From assembly GCA_002405435.1 (NCBI GenBank), contig DHLU01000159.1:1-14056 (forward strand): DNA of 14,056 nt, written 5' to 3'. The stretch is from Flavobacteriales bacterium UBA4660. GTDB lineage: Bacteria > Bacteroidota > Bacteroidia > Flavobacteriales_D > Sanyastnellaceae. Below are positions 1 through 6,914 of the stretch, piece after piece. The position numbers and the translations under genes were made by a program. Position 1 is the first letter of the stretch. Every line of letters begins with the position of its first letter. The notes beneath the pieces were generated by a model that worked only from the letters and a program-made list of their open reading frames with translations, was not told where the DNA came from and did no database searches.

Positions 1-234
1 TTCGTAGTCGCTCTCGCGCAGGGTTTGTTCGGGCGCATCAAAGACCACCGCTATGTGGGTGGGTTTTGCGTTGTTGATAATGTCGAGCAGGGTATTGGTG
101 AACCCAACCATCGCCCCCGTGTTGAGCCCTCCGGAGTTGATGCGTGGCGCCCGGATGAAGGCATAGTAGGCGCGGAAAATCAAGGCGTAGGCATCGAGCA
201 AAAAAAGTTTCTTTGGGATCTCGGGCGTGATCAT
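1..234 (-). CDS. polA: DNA polymerase I, N-terminal 5'-3' exonuclease part (partial at left edge)
   Basis: Reading the minus strand from the ATG at 234 gives 78 codons open to the window edge, beginning MITPEIPKKLFLLDAYALIF. The stretch KKLFLLDAYALIFRAYYAF, followed by GGLNTGAMVGFTNTLL and the THIAVVFDAP segment, is the typical start of the 5'-3' exonuclease (FEN-like) domain of DNA polymerase I in Bacteroidota. The Asp in LLDAYAL and the Asp in VVFDAP match conserved acidic metal-binding positions of that nuclease fold. PolA fills gaps and removes RNA primers during replication and excision repair. The start lies 13 bases after the stop of the DUF2480 gene, so the two are probably co-transcribed. 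Only the first tenth or less of the protein is visible, so the polymerase domain cannot be checked. A stand-alone 5'-3' exonuclease is possible but less likely. Confidence 0.9.
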   Translation of the reverse strand, partial: MITPEIPKKLFLLDAYALIFRAYYAFIRAPRINSGGLNTGAMVGFTNTLLDIINNAKPTHIAVVFDAPEQTLRESDYE

Positions 235-247
235 GCGGCTATGCAGT

Positions 248-754
248 TCAGGTTGTTTTTTTGAAGATTGGAACGGTACTGCAGGGTTCACCGAACATAA
301 GGCTTTTGACAACGGGCTGGAGTTTGTGTACCAGATCGACGTACATCGAGACCGGCACTTCATTATCACTGCATCCTTTTACCACCACCCGTTTGTCTCG
401 GTAATCCTCAGGATTCAGGCCATCAATAGCGCTGGCGGCCAATCGCTGCAACAACACGGCACGGTTGCCAAACACCACGGTCTGCGCAACACCTGTGAGC
501 TTCGACGCTACGAGCATATAGGCCCAGTTCGGGATAATGGCATCAGCCGAACAGGTAACCGCCACATGACAGCCGGCATATTCGGTCCATGGATGCTGCG
601 CTATCCAGGTCCTGAAATCCTTTTCCTTCAGCACCAGTCCCTGCCAGAGCTGACCGCGGATATCAAGTTCTACTTTCTTTCCCGAAGGCAAAAGAGCCTC
701 AGGATCAAGGGTGATGATTCCACTGGCGGCAACCTTATTGGCAATTTCGCTCAT
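248..754 (-). CDS. DUF2480 family protein
   Basis: This 168-residue soluble protein starts MSEIANKVAASGIITLDPE and ends FGEPCSTVPIFKKTT. I recognise it as the DUF2480 family, a conserved protein largely restricted to Bacteroidota whose function is unknown. Family landmarks visible here are the N-terminal NKV..SGIITLD segment, the central LKEKDFRTWIAQHPW and VAVTCSADAIIPNWAYML segments, the VVKGCS motif, and the C-terminal GEPCSTVP motif. Three conserved-looking cysteines (in TCSAD, KGCS and EPCS) might bind metal or be redox active, but that is inference. There is no signal peptide or membrane segment. A TAAATTTA element (759-766) ends four bases before the ATG and resembles the Bacteroidota -7 promoter. 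The gene precedes polA by 13 bases, so it probably leads a two-gene transcript. Confidence 0.88.
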   Translation of the reverse strand: MSEIANKVAASGIITLDPEALLPSGKKVELDIRGQLWQGLVLKEKDFRTWIAQHPWTEYAGCHVAVTCSADAIIPNWAYMLVASKLTGVAQTVVFGNRAVLLQRLAASAIDGLNPEDYRDKRVVVKGCSDNEVPVSMYVDLVHKLQPVVKSLMFGEPCSTVPIFKKTT

Positions 755-758
755 GGTG

Positions 759-766
759 TAAATTTA
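759..766 (-). promoter_or_regulatory. Candidate -7 element for DUF2480-polA
   Basis: On the minus strand the sequence reads TAAATTTA-CACC-ATG, a near match to the Bacteroidota TAnnTTTG -7 element with only the final base different. It sits four bases from the DUF2480 start, which implies a very short leader. No convincing -33 TTTG was seen. Confidence 0.35.
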
Positions 767-932
767 CAATAGGATGTCATGCGGATGGATTAACCCCCGC
801 TTGCTCGGGTTTGACGGGAACCGCGGAGAACACGGATGGCACGGGTGCCTGCAGCAGCTACCTGGCCGGGAATATGAGGTCCGTTTATCGGCAAAGCGGC
901 ATTCGTGTCAACTTCGGCAGGCTCCGTTCGGG

Positions 933-972
933 ATTCGTGACTAAAAATGCTGCAGCGCAACATCCTTCGTGC
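933..972. repeat. Degenerate intergenic direct repeat, copy 1
   Basis: This copy reads attcgtgact-aaaaatgctg-cagcgcaaca-tccttcgtgc and aligns with 983-1021. The core gcagcgcaac-nn-ccttcgtgc (952-972) is 21 bases with two mismatches to 1001-1021, at a period of 49 bases. It lies in non-coding DNA, so it may be one member of an interspersed repeat family. Confidence 0.6.
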
Positions 973-982
973 GACGCGCGTC

Positions 983-1021
983 ATTCGCGGCAAAAAAATC
1001 GCAGCGCAACGGCCTTCGTGC
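983..1021. repeat. Degenerate intergenic direct repeat, copy 2
   Basis: This copy reads attcgcggca-aaaaaatcgc-agcgcaacgg-ccttcgtgc and aligns with 933-972, with one gap and a few mismatches. Read on the minus strand it ends in a seven-T run shortly after the EamA stop codon. I find no stable hairpin before the Ts, so I do not call it a terminator. Confidence 0.6.
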
Positions 1022-1037
1022 CCACAACATGCTGGTA

Positions 1038-1958
1038 TTACACGGTCTTCGGTTTTTTACTGACCAGATATACCCCCGCAAAAACCAATAATCCGGCACC
1101 GATTTTCAACCACGTGATATCGCCGGTATAATCATGTCCGCTGTACCACGTAAACAGAAAGGCAAACAGTCCGGCGAGAATAGGCTGAAAATAAATATAG
1201 GCACTGGCCACTTCCGGCGACAGGTAATGAATGCCCACCATGTTGAACAGGTAGGTGAGAAAAGTGACAAACACAATCACATACAGAATGGCGAACCATT
1301 GTCCGGTGGTAAAGTCCTCCCATGGAAGCGCGGAAAGGCCCAATCCCCCGAAAGGAAGCACCAGTATGAGTCCGATGAGAAACACCCACGACGTGATTAC
1401 CATCGGGTGATAGTCTTTCATCAGCGGTTTTACCATTACGAGGTAGAAGGCCCATGAGAGCGAATTAATCAGTATAAATACATCGCCCACCCAGTGACTG
1501 GATTGTGCCTTGTCCCACGAACTCATGACAATAATGGCAACGGCACCCGCTGCGCCGATAAGTACGCCCGACATTTTCATCAACGACAGCCGTTGTCGGT
1601 ACAACAGGGTGGAAATGAGCAGCACCAGTATCGGGTTGCTGGTCATCATGATACTCGCGTTGATAGGCGAGGTGAGGGCGAGTCCGTTGAAGAACAGGAG
1701 TTGGTTGGTGGCCACACCACATACGGCACACAAAAGAAACCGCCACCAATGCCGGCGTGCGGGCCAAACCATACGACGGTAGGAGATAAGCCAGAACAGA
1801 ATAACAGCACCAGAAACACGCAAGGCGATAAAACTGTTGGGCCCGATTGGTTCGGGCATCACCGATTTTGCAATCAGGTAATTGGCGCCGTAGATGAGGG
1901 CAACGGCACTCAGGGCAAGATGTCCTTTTACTTCATGTCCGGAAGAAGCCGTTTTCAT
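1038..1958 (-). CDS. EamA/DMT superfamily transporter
   Basis: This 306-residue protein is almost entirely hydrophobic, with about ten predicted membrane helices arranged as two repeats, roughly residues 12-150 and 160-300. That is the usual size and layout of the drug/metabolite transporter (DMT) superfamily with two EamA domains. Typical signatures are ALIYGANYLIAKSV near the start, FNGLALTSPINASIMMTSNPILVLLIS in the first repeat, and LSPEVASAYIYFQPILAGLFAFLF in the second. It acts in the inner membrane; the substrate (amino acid, metabolite or drug) cannot be read from sequence. Its ATG overlaps the stop of the upstream ArsC-like gene as ATGA, which suggests translational coupling and a shared transcript. 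The C-terminus KKPKTV is positively charged, as expected for a cytoplasmic end. Confidence 0.92.
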   Translation of the reverse strand: MKTASSGHEVKGHLALSAVALIYGANYLIAKSVMPEPIGPNSFIALRVSGAVILFWLISYRRMVWPARRHWWRFLLCAVCGVATNQLLFFNGLALTSPINASIMMTSNPILVLLISTLLYRQRLSLMKMSGVLIGAAGAVAIIVMSSWDKAQSSHWVGDVFILINSLSWAFYLVMVKPLMKDYHPMVITSWVFLIGLILVLPFGGLGLSALPWEDFTTGQWFAILYVIVFVTFLTYLFNMVGIHYLSPEVASAYIYFQPILAGLFAFLFTWYSGHDYTGDITWLKIGAGLLVFAGVYLVSKKPKTV

Positions 1959-2308
1959 TTCAGGCTGGCCTTGGCCGCAGCGACCACCTTGGGCGCATTA
2001 CCCACGAAGATGCTCTTGCCGTTGATCATCACCGGTCTTTTCAAAAAGGTGTATTCCTTGAGTATATAATCGCGGTAGTCTTTTTCAGTCAGTTTTTGTT
2101 CACCCAGTTTCCAAGCGCGGTATTTAAGCGCTACCCGCGAAAAAAGGGCTTCATAACTACCCGCCAGTGCTTTCATCTGGTCGAGCTGTGCAGGTGTGAT
2201 GGCTTCTGTCTTGACATCCTGCTTTTCAAAGTCCTTGACGCCCTTTCCCCATTCCTTCAGAATGCGGGCGCAGGTGGAGCAGGCACCGAGGTAATAAATT
2301 TTTTGCAT
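1955..2308 (-). CDS. ArsC/Spx-family (YffB-like) thioredoxin-fold protein
   Basis: This 117-residue protein has the size and fold signature of the arsenate reductase/Spx family: an N-terminal MQKIYYLGACSTCARIL strand-turn-helix with the redox motif C10-S-T-C13, a middle helical insert (residues 35-85), and KRPVMINGKSIFVGNAP, whose Arg-Pro is the conserved cis-proline region. Classical glutaredoxin-linked ArsC has a single catalytic Cys in CGTSR, whereas this protein has CxxC, as Spx does. True arsenate reduction is therefore unproven, and a general thiol or regulatory role is equally possible. No other arsenic gene is nearby. The stop codon overlaps the start of the EamA transporter (ATGA), so the two proteins are probably made together. 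A TATCTTGC element lies three bases before the ATG. Confidence 0.85.
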   Translation of the reverse strand: MQKIYYLGACSTCARILKEWGKGVKDFEKQDVKTEAITPAQLDQMKALAGSYEALFSRVALKYRAWKLGEQKLTEKDYRDYILKEYTFLKRPVMINGKSIFVGNAPKVVAAAKASLK

Positions 2309-2311
2309 GCG

Positions 2312-2319
2312 GCAAGATA
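2312..2319 (-). promoter_or_regulatory. Candidate -7 element for the ArsC-like/EamA pair
   Basis: The minus strand reads TATCTTGC-CGC-ATG. This is one T short of the Bacteroidota TAnnTTTG consensus followed by C. With three bases to the start codon, the transcript would be nearly leaderless. A TTTG lies upstream, but at a non-standard spacing of about 12 bases. Confidence 0.35.
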
Positions 2320-2371
2320 GCGGATTGCGTTCAAATGCGAAAATGCAGGCACCAGGGGTTTCATCAGTTAA

Positions 2372-2995
2372 TCACGTCGCACTGAGGTAGGTTTTGATGA
2401 GTTCTACCAGCCGGGTAAGGCCATCCTCCATGGAATGGGAATTGTCTACCAGCAGATCACACTGGTTCTTATAGGGTTCAAGATACAGCGCTTCCGCCGG
2501 ACGAACATGATGCTCCCACTGGTAGCGTACTTCGGTCTCTCCGTAACCGCGTTCAAGCTGGTCGCGTTGTATCCTTCGGCGCAGTCGCTCTTCTCTGTCT
2601 GCGTCGATATACACCGAATAGTCGAGGTGCTGCCTTATTTCCTCATACCAAAAGATAAACAGCCCTTCGATGATAATTACCGGTGCCGGATGTATGATGA
2701 TATGCTGGGGTTCTTTTGCGGGGTTGTTGAAGTTGTATTCCAGTTTTTCAATGGCATCTCCCGAAGCGAGGGCCATCATGTCGGTGTAAAAATGGTCCCG
2801 GTCAATGGAGGTTGGCATGTCAAAATTGATTACGCCGTTGGCATCGGACTGCTGCTGGTTTTTAGGCCGGTAATAATTGTCTAGTGAAACAAGGGCCACC
2901 TCATCAGGACCAAAATGCGCCATGAGTTTGGTAAGAAACGTGGTTTTTCCTGAGCCGCTTCCGCCGGCAATGCCTACAATGTGACTGCGCTGCAT
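2372..2995 (-). CDS. udk: Uridine kinase
   Basis: This 207-residue protein matches the length and motifs of uridine/cytidine kinase, which phosphorylates uridine and cytidine to UMP and CMP in pyrimidine salvage, in the cytoplasm. The Walker A P-loop GGSGSGKT is at residues 11-18. It is followed by VSLDNYYRP, the substrate-contacting DNYY element, and by NFDMPTSID, the N-F-D-x-P motif of the family. VIIIEGLFIFW is the Walker B-like strand with its conserved EG. The Arg-rich REERLRRRIQRDQLERGY is the lid region. The start at 2995 is chosen because the P-loop begins about ten residues in, as in homologues, and because a TAATATTG element sits four bases upstream. The gene is 63 bases upstream of the ArsC-like gene; co-transcription is possible, but each has its own promoter-like element. 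Confidence 0.95.
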   Translation of the reverse strand: MQRSHIVGIAGGSGSGKTTFLTKLMAHFGPDEVALVSLDNYYRPKNQQQSDANGVINFDMPTSIDRDHFYTDMMALASGDAIEKLEYNFNNPAKEPQHIIIHPAPVIIIEGLFIFWYEEIRQHLDYSVYIDADREERLRRRIQRDQLERGYGETEVRYQWEHHVRPAEALYLEPYKNQCDLLVDNSHSMEDGLTRLVELIKTYLSAT

Positions 2996-2999
2996 GCGG

Positions 3000-3007
3000 C
3001 AATATTA
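3000..3007 (-). promoter_or_regulatory. Candidate -7 element for uridine kinase
   Basis: The minus strand reads TAATATTG-CCGC-ATG. It matches TAnnTTTG at five of six defined positions and sits four bases from the start codon. The GCCGCATG context is the same as at the ArsC-like gene. Confidence 0.3.
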
Positions 3008-3039
3008 ACAGGTAATATCAAGACGCGGGTCGCTTAGGT

Positions 3040-4446
3040 TTATCCGCCACTGCGCAAACTGCGTCTTTTTATTTCCTCCAGCACAGCATCTTTGTCAAGT
3101 GCGTCTTCAATGGGGACGAAGGTGCCATTGCCCCTGTCGGCGTACTGCTGCAGAATTTTGCTTGTGGCAGGATGACACTTGATACCCACGATGGAGGTAC
3201 GCACACCCCGGGCGGCCTCCTGTTCGACGAGGCGGTTGATTTTTTCACCGTCCTCCGGCCGAAACAGGCCGTCGGTGATCACAATGACCTGGTTGTTGCC
3301 CCCTTGAATGTTGTTTTTAGCCAGTTCCTTGTAGGCCTGACGGAACCCGTTGAACCCGCTGGTCAGGCCACCCGCCTGCATTCCCTGAACGATGGCGGCG
3401 ATTTCGGATTTGTGGTCGCCGCTTGTGGAAGGCAGCAGCAACGATGCATGTTTCGAATAACTCACCACCCCTATTTTGTCTGAAGGGCGCAGGGCATCTG
3501 ACAGCGAAAGCAGTGAGGATTTCATCAGGTCAAGTTTGCTGTTTTCCCCCATACTTTCTGAAACATCCACTACAAAAACGATGTTATTGGGTTTGTAGCG
3601 AGACTCCGGCAAGAGAAGGCTTTCATCCACAGCGGCCTCAGGGAGCGGGGCCATTTCAGGTAATGGTGTCACAGCCGGTTGTTCGACGACCGGAGGAGGC
3701 AGCGTTTCGATGGGCGACACCTGCGGAACCGGAGTAATTACAGGCGGTGGAGGCGGTGGCGTGGCGACCGGCGGTGTGGGATTGCGCTCAATTTCGAAGC
3801 GGAAAAAACTGAAGTTCTTGTTGACGTACGAGTGTACCGTATGCGTGGAGTACCCGTCCTTGGTGGCGGTGAGTTCATAGTAGCCGATCGGAATCCATTG
3901 GGTAACACGGCCATCGGTCTGGGTTTTCAGCTTTTTCTGCACCACGCGCTGCTCCCGTATTTCCACCACGGCATCGCGCAGGGGTGCTCCCGTTTTCTTG
4001 TCGACCACTTCAGCCAGAAACATGTTGGTCGGACAGCATTCCGCGCGCCGGGTATTGAAGTCCGGACAGGGCGTATCCGCAGCAACAATATATTCGACCT
4101 GGGCATCTACAGGAATCGTAAGCGGGGTATTCATGCTGCTGAACCACAGTTCGGGTTTCTCCGAGTAACTTCCTTTTCTGCGCGGTTTGAATTTGAGGCG
4201 GATCACTATACTCGAATCGGGCAAAATGGTTTTTGACGTTTGCCTTACCTCAAATTCAGGTGAAAAACTGTGGCGTAAAAAAGTCACAGCCGTATTGCCG
4301 TGGTTCATCACGATAATATCCGCCACACGGTCCGTAGAGGGGCCGACCTTCCCGAAGTCGATGTAGTCGGGATGAATTTTCAGCTGCGCCTGCAACAGAC
4401 AGCATACGAACATCAGGCAAGGCAATATGCAGCAGTACTTTTTCAT
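3040..4446 (-). CDS. Secreted VWA-domain protein with ASH/HYDIN-like and carboxypeptidase-regulatory-like domains
   Basis: This 468-residue exported protein starts with a signal peptide (MKKYCCILPCLMFVCCLLQAQ). Residues 22-120 (IDFGKVGPSTDRVADIIVMNHGNTAVTF and onward) resemble the ASH/HYDIN immunoglobulin-like fold. Residues 143-220, with AEVVDKKTGAPLRDAVVEI and GYYELTATKDGYS, look like a carboxypeptidase-regulatory or CNA-B-like beta domain. Residues 222-270 are a proline-rich linker. Residues 286-460 form a VWA domain with an intact MIDAS metal site: D294-V-S296-E-S298, T362, and D392 in VITDGLF. Such domains bind protein partners through a divalent metal. The gene begins three bases after the GH3 stop codon, so the two are almost certainly co-transcribed and perhaps translationally coupled. 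No T9SS sorting domain or lipobox is visible, so a periplasmic location is the simplest inference. Its function is unknown. Confidence 0.85.
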   Translation of the reverse strand: MKKYCCILPCLMFVCCLLQAQLKIHPDYIDFGKVGPSTDRVADIIVMNHGNTAVTFLRHSFSPEFEVRQTSKTILPDSSIVIRLKFKPRRKGSYSEKPELWFSSMNTPLTIPVDAQVEYIVAADTPCPDFNTRRAECCPTNMFLAEVVDKKTGAPLRDAVVEIREQRVVQKKLKTQTDGRVTQWIPIGYYELTATKDGYSTHTVHSYVNKNFSFFRFEIERNPTPPVATPPPPPPVITPVPQVSPIETLPPPVVEQPAVTPLPEMAPLPEAAVDESLLLPESRYKPNNIVFVVDVSESMGENSKLDLMKSSLLSLSDALRPSDKIGVVSYSKHASLLLPSTSGDHKSEIAAIVQGMQAGGLTSGFNGFRQAYKELAKNNIQGGNNQVIVITDGLFRPEDGEKINRLVEQEAARGVRTSIVGIKCHPATSKILQQYADRGNGTFVPIEDALDKDAVLEEIKRRSLRSGG

Positions 4447-4449
4447 CTA

Positions 4450-5946
4450 TTATCTCTCATCCAGCAGGCCATCTGCTATGTTTCGGTCATTGGCGAGCCG
4501 AGGCACCTTGTTTTGTCCGCCCAGTTTTCCGGCACGTTTCATATAACGAGTGAAGGACGCCTGGGGAACCGGCGTAACGCGAAGGGTGCGGAGCACACGC
4601 CCGGCGATCAGGTCACGGTAATAAACATTTTGCTCCGTCATTTTATTGTCCAGCAGCAGCGCAAAGCCGTCCGGGTCGTCAGGCAGTCCATCAAATTCGA
4701 TCAGCCATTCGTGGTAAGGCAGCCCTTCCGCGGGATGCAGCTGGGGTGCTACATGAAATTCGCTGACCCTTATTCCTGTCTGCCGGCACACATCTGTCAT
4801 GGCGCGTTCAACTTCTTCTGCAATGACATGCTCTCCGAAGGCACTGGTAAAATGCTTGATGCGCCCGGTTACCTTGATTCTGGGCGGATCGAGAGAAACA
4901 AAGCGCACCGTATCGCCCAGGTTATAGCCCCAAAGGCCGGCATTGTTCGACAATAGCAACACATAGTTGACACCGGTCTTCACGTCCTGCAGCGCAAGGC
5001 GGGGCGGGGCGGGTTCGAAAAAGCGATCGGCCGGAATGAATTCAAAAAAGATTCCACTGTCTGTATTGAGCAGCAGCCCCTCTTCCTGTTGTGAATCCTG
5101 AAAGGCGATAAAGCCTTCGCTCGCAGGGAAAAGTTCAATACAAGGGATGTCTGACCCGATGAGCTGCACCATGCGGTTGCGGTAAGGTTCATAATTAACC
5201 CCGCCATATACGAACAGGCTGAAATTCGGAAATATTTCGCGGATGGTTGACTTGCCGGTCTTCTGCAGGAGCACTTCAAAATACATCTGTACCCAACTCG
5301 GAATGCCGCTGATCAGGCGCACATCTTCTTTAAGGGTTTCGTCGGCGATGGCGCTGACCTTTGTTTCCCAGTCTTCGATGCAGTTGGTGGCCAGCGTGGG
5401 CATTCGGTTTTTCTGCAAATAGGCCGGTACGTGGTTGGCTACAATTCCGCTCAGCCGCCCATAGGGAATCCCTGATGGTAAACGGTCGAGTTTGGGGCTT
5501 CCTTGAAGAAAAATCATCTTGCCGTCTACAAAATCCGCCTGGCCGGTTTCGGCGATATACATGAGCAGGGCATTGCGGGCACTGCCTATGTGGTTGGGTA
5601 GCGACGAACGCGTGAGCGGTATGTATTTGGTTCCGCTCGTAGTACCCGAAGTTTTACAGAAATACAGGGGAAGCCCCGGCCACAGCACATCGCGTTCACC
5701 GCTTTTGGCTCGCTCAATCCAGGGACTGAGTTGTTCGTAGTCGCGCACGGGCACCGCCTGCACAAAATCGGCGTGCGTGCGCACCGATCCGAGATGGTGC
5801 ACCTGTCCGAATGCCGTTCCGGCTGCATGCGCAACCAGCCCATCAAGCACCCGCTGCTGACGCGCAACACCTTCTGCCGCGCAGGCGCGCACCTTGCCGG
5901 CAACGTAGCGGGCATAGAGGCGAGAAAGGGGTGATTTGACAGACAT
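4450..5946 (-). CDS. GH3 auxin-responsive promoter family protein (adenylate-forming enzyme)
   Basis: This 498-residue protein belongs to the GH3 family, a branch of the adenylate-forming (ANL) enzymes known in plants for conjugating amino acids to hormone carboxylates and found in many Bacteroidota with unknown substrate. ATP-binding motifs are visible: T-S-G-T-T-S-G-T-K at 99-107, the YGGVNYEPYRNR segment near 247-258, FPASEGF at 273-279, and YNLGDTVRF at 341-349. The C-terminal hinge region RIKHFTSAFGEHVIAEEVE (362-380) is also intact. It is therefore likely an active carboxylate-adenylating ligase, with an unknown acid and acceptor. It is cytoplasmic, with no signal peptide. A perfect TAccTTTG element sits ten bases before the ATG. 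The gene leads a unit with the VWA protein and is divergent from the YitT gene. Confidence 0.92.
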   Translation of the reverse strand: MSVKSPLSRLYARYVAGKVRACAAEGVARQQRVLDGLVAHAAGTAFGQVHHLGSVRTHADFVQAVPVRDYEQLSPWIERAKSGERDVLWPGLPLYFCKTSGTTSGTKYIPLTRSSLPNHIGSARNALLMYIAETGQADFVDGKMIFLQGSPKLDRLPSGIPYGRLSGIVANHVPAYLQKNRMPTLATNCIEDWETKVSAIADETLKEDVRLISGIPSWVQMYFEVLLQKTGKSTIREIFPNFSLFVYGGVNYEPYRNRMVQLIGSDIPCIELFPASEGFIAFQDSQQEEGLLLNTDSGIFFEFIPADRFFEPAPPRLALQDVKTGVNYVLLLSNNAGLWGYNLGDTVRFVSLDPPRIKVTGRIKHFTSAFGEHVIAEEVERAMTDVCRQTGIRVSEFHVAPQLHPAEGLPYHEWLIEFDGLPDDPDGFALLLDNKMTEQNVYYRDLIAGRVLRTLRVTPVPQASFTRYMKRAGKLGGQNKVPRLANDRNIADGLLDER

Positions 5947-5956
5947 GGGGTACGCA

Positions 5957-5964
5957 CAAAGGTA
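5957..5964 (-). promoter_or_regulatory. -7 promoter element (TACCTTTG) for GH3-VWA
   Basis: The minus strand reads TACCTTTG, a full match to the Bacteroidota TAnnTTTG -7 consensus, ten bases before the GH3 start codon. No clear TTTG is present at the -33 position. Confidence 0.5.
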
Positions 5965-5991
5965 ATGGGGTGTTGTAAACTGGCTTTTTGG

Positions 5992-5999
5992 TATCTTGC
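5992..5999 (+). promoter_or_regulatory. Candidate -7 element for the YitT gene
   Basis: TATCTTGC lies seven bases before the ATG at 6007. It is the same one-T-short variant seen at the ArsC-like gene. A TTG at 5973-5975 could be a weak -33 element, but its spacing of 16 bases is short. The element supports the start at 6007 over the upstream ATG at 5965. Confidence 0.35.
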
Positions 6000-6006
6000 T
6001 GGCCCT

Positions 6007-6894
6007 ATGTCAATCCGGGCAACACTACATCGAAAACTCAACCTGCGCAACCGCATCCGCAGTGCCGTGATGATCGGCCTTGGTATATTGTCGGCCTCGT
6101 TCGGTCTGAAAGGTTTTTTGCTGGTCAATGAATTTGTTGACGGCGGTGCGACCGGCATTTCGCTGCTGACGGCCCTGCTGACCGGCATCCCCTTGCCGAT
6201 ACTGATACTGGTGGTCAACGCGCCCTTTATTCTGCTTGGCTACCACATCATGGGCAGGCAATTCGCCGTTAAGGCCTCCCTGGCTATTGCCGGTCTTTCC
6301 CTATTCCTTTCACTGGTTTCGTTCCCCACCATAACCAACGACAACCTGCTGGTAGCCATTTTTGGCGGGTGTTTCCTCGGTGCGGGAATAGGTTTCGCCA
6401 TACGGGGTGGCGCAGTGATTGACGGCACCGAAATACTCGCCATATACCTCAGCCGCCATCTCAATGCTACCATCGGCGATGTCATCATGATGATCAACGT
6501 CGTCATCTTCTCGGTTGCTGCATGGTTGTTGGGGTTAGACGTGGCCATGTATTCCATGGTGACCTACCTGGTTGCCTCGCGAACGCTTGATTTTATCGTG
6601 GAGGGAATAGAAGAGTACACCGCTGTAACCATCGTTTCATCGAAAAGTGAGGAGATAAGAAAAATGATTGTCGACGTCTTGGGGCGGGGTGTTACGTCAT
6701 ACCGTGGCAAGAAGGGCTATGGAAAACGCGGGGAAAGCACCGATTCAGACATTCTGTACACAGTCATTACACGGCTGGAGCTCAATAAACTCAATGTCGA
6801 AATTGAGATGATTGACCCGGAGGCCTTCATCGTTATGCACTCGGTGAAAGATGTCCGCGGGGGTATCGTTAAAAAACGCCCGCTGAAACATTGA
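6007..6894 (+). CDS. YitT family membrane protein (DUF161 plus DUF2179)
   Basis: With the start at 6007 the protein has 295 residues, the family's usual size. Residues 18-200 hold about five hydrophobic segments in the YitT pattern, including SASFGLKGFLLVNEFVDGGATGISLL, with its conserved GG-A-TGIS, and GAGIGFAIRGGAVIDGTEILAIYLS, with its G-A-x-x-DGTE. Residues 205-285 form the soluble C-terminal DUF2179 domain, including YTAVTIVSSKSEEIRKMI and the typical R-G-V-T near 227-230. Family members sit in the inner membrane and their transport role is not firmly known. An in-frame ATG at 5965 would add 14 residues (MGCCKLAFWYLAGP), but that stretch overlaps the promoter region and is not typical, so I reject it. 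The gene is divergent from GH3 and convergent with the T9SS substrate gene, with a 20-base gap. Confidence 0.92.
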   Translation: MSIRATLHRKLNLRNRIRSAVMIGLGILSASFGLKGFLLVNEFVDGGATGISLLTALLTGIPLPILILVVNAPFILLGYHIMGRQFAVKASLAIAGLSLFLSLVSFPTITNDNLLVAIFGGCFLGAGIGFAIRGGAVIDGTEILAIYLSRHLNATIGDVIMMINVVIFSVAAWLLGLDVAMYSMVTYLVASRTLDFIVEGIEEYTAVTIVSSKSEEIRKMIVDVLGRGVTSYRGKKGYGKRGESTDSDILYTVITRLELNKLNVEIEMIDPEAFIVMHSVKDVRGGIVKKRPLKH

Positions 6895-6914
6895 TAGGGG
6901 CAAGTCTTCAGGTC

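Larger units (their letters stand above)
755..1037. other. Intergenic region with degenerate repeat text, no gene seen
   Basis: These 283 bases separate the EamA transporter from DUF2480; both genes are on the minus strand. I see no credible gene. Bases 822-848 show a loose 9-base period (cgcggagaa, cacggatgg, cacgggtgc). Bases 901-1021 contain three occurrences of attcgtg or attcgcg and two copies of a roughly 40-base unit, listed separately. Small open frames here have no family resemblance and look like chance. Confidence 0.6.

Noticed and set aside
227..772. 181-codon plus-strand open frame over DUF2480
   Set aside because: It lies antisense to a recognised DUF2480 protein and shows no family resemblance.
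990..1037. Intrinsic terminator for the EamA transporter
   Set aside because: There is a seven-T run on the minus strand, but the bases before it do not fold into a convincing GC-rich hairpin.
3679..4956. Long plus-strand open frames (3679-4236, 4300-4956) over the VWA and GH3 genes
   Set aside because: Both are antisense to well-supported genes. Their translations are rich in Arg, His and Gln and have no motifs, as expected from the opposite strand of GC-rich coding DNA.
5965..6006. Upstream ATG extending YitT by 14 residues
   Set aside because: The extension MGCCKLAFWYLAGP overlaps the promoter-like TATCTTGC element and the divergent spacer, and does not look like a YitT N-terminus. The ATG at 6007 gives the family's normal length.
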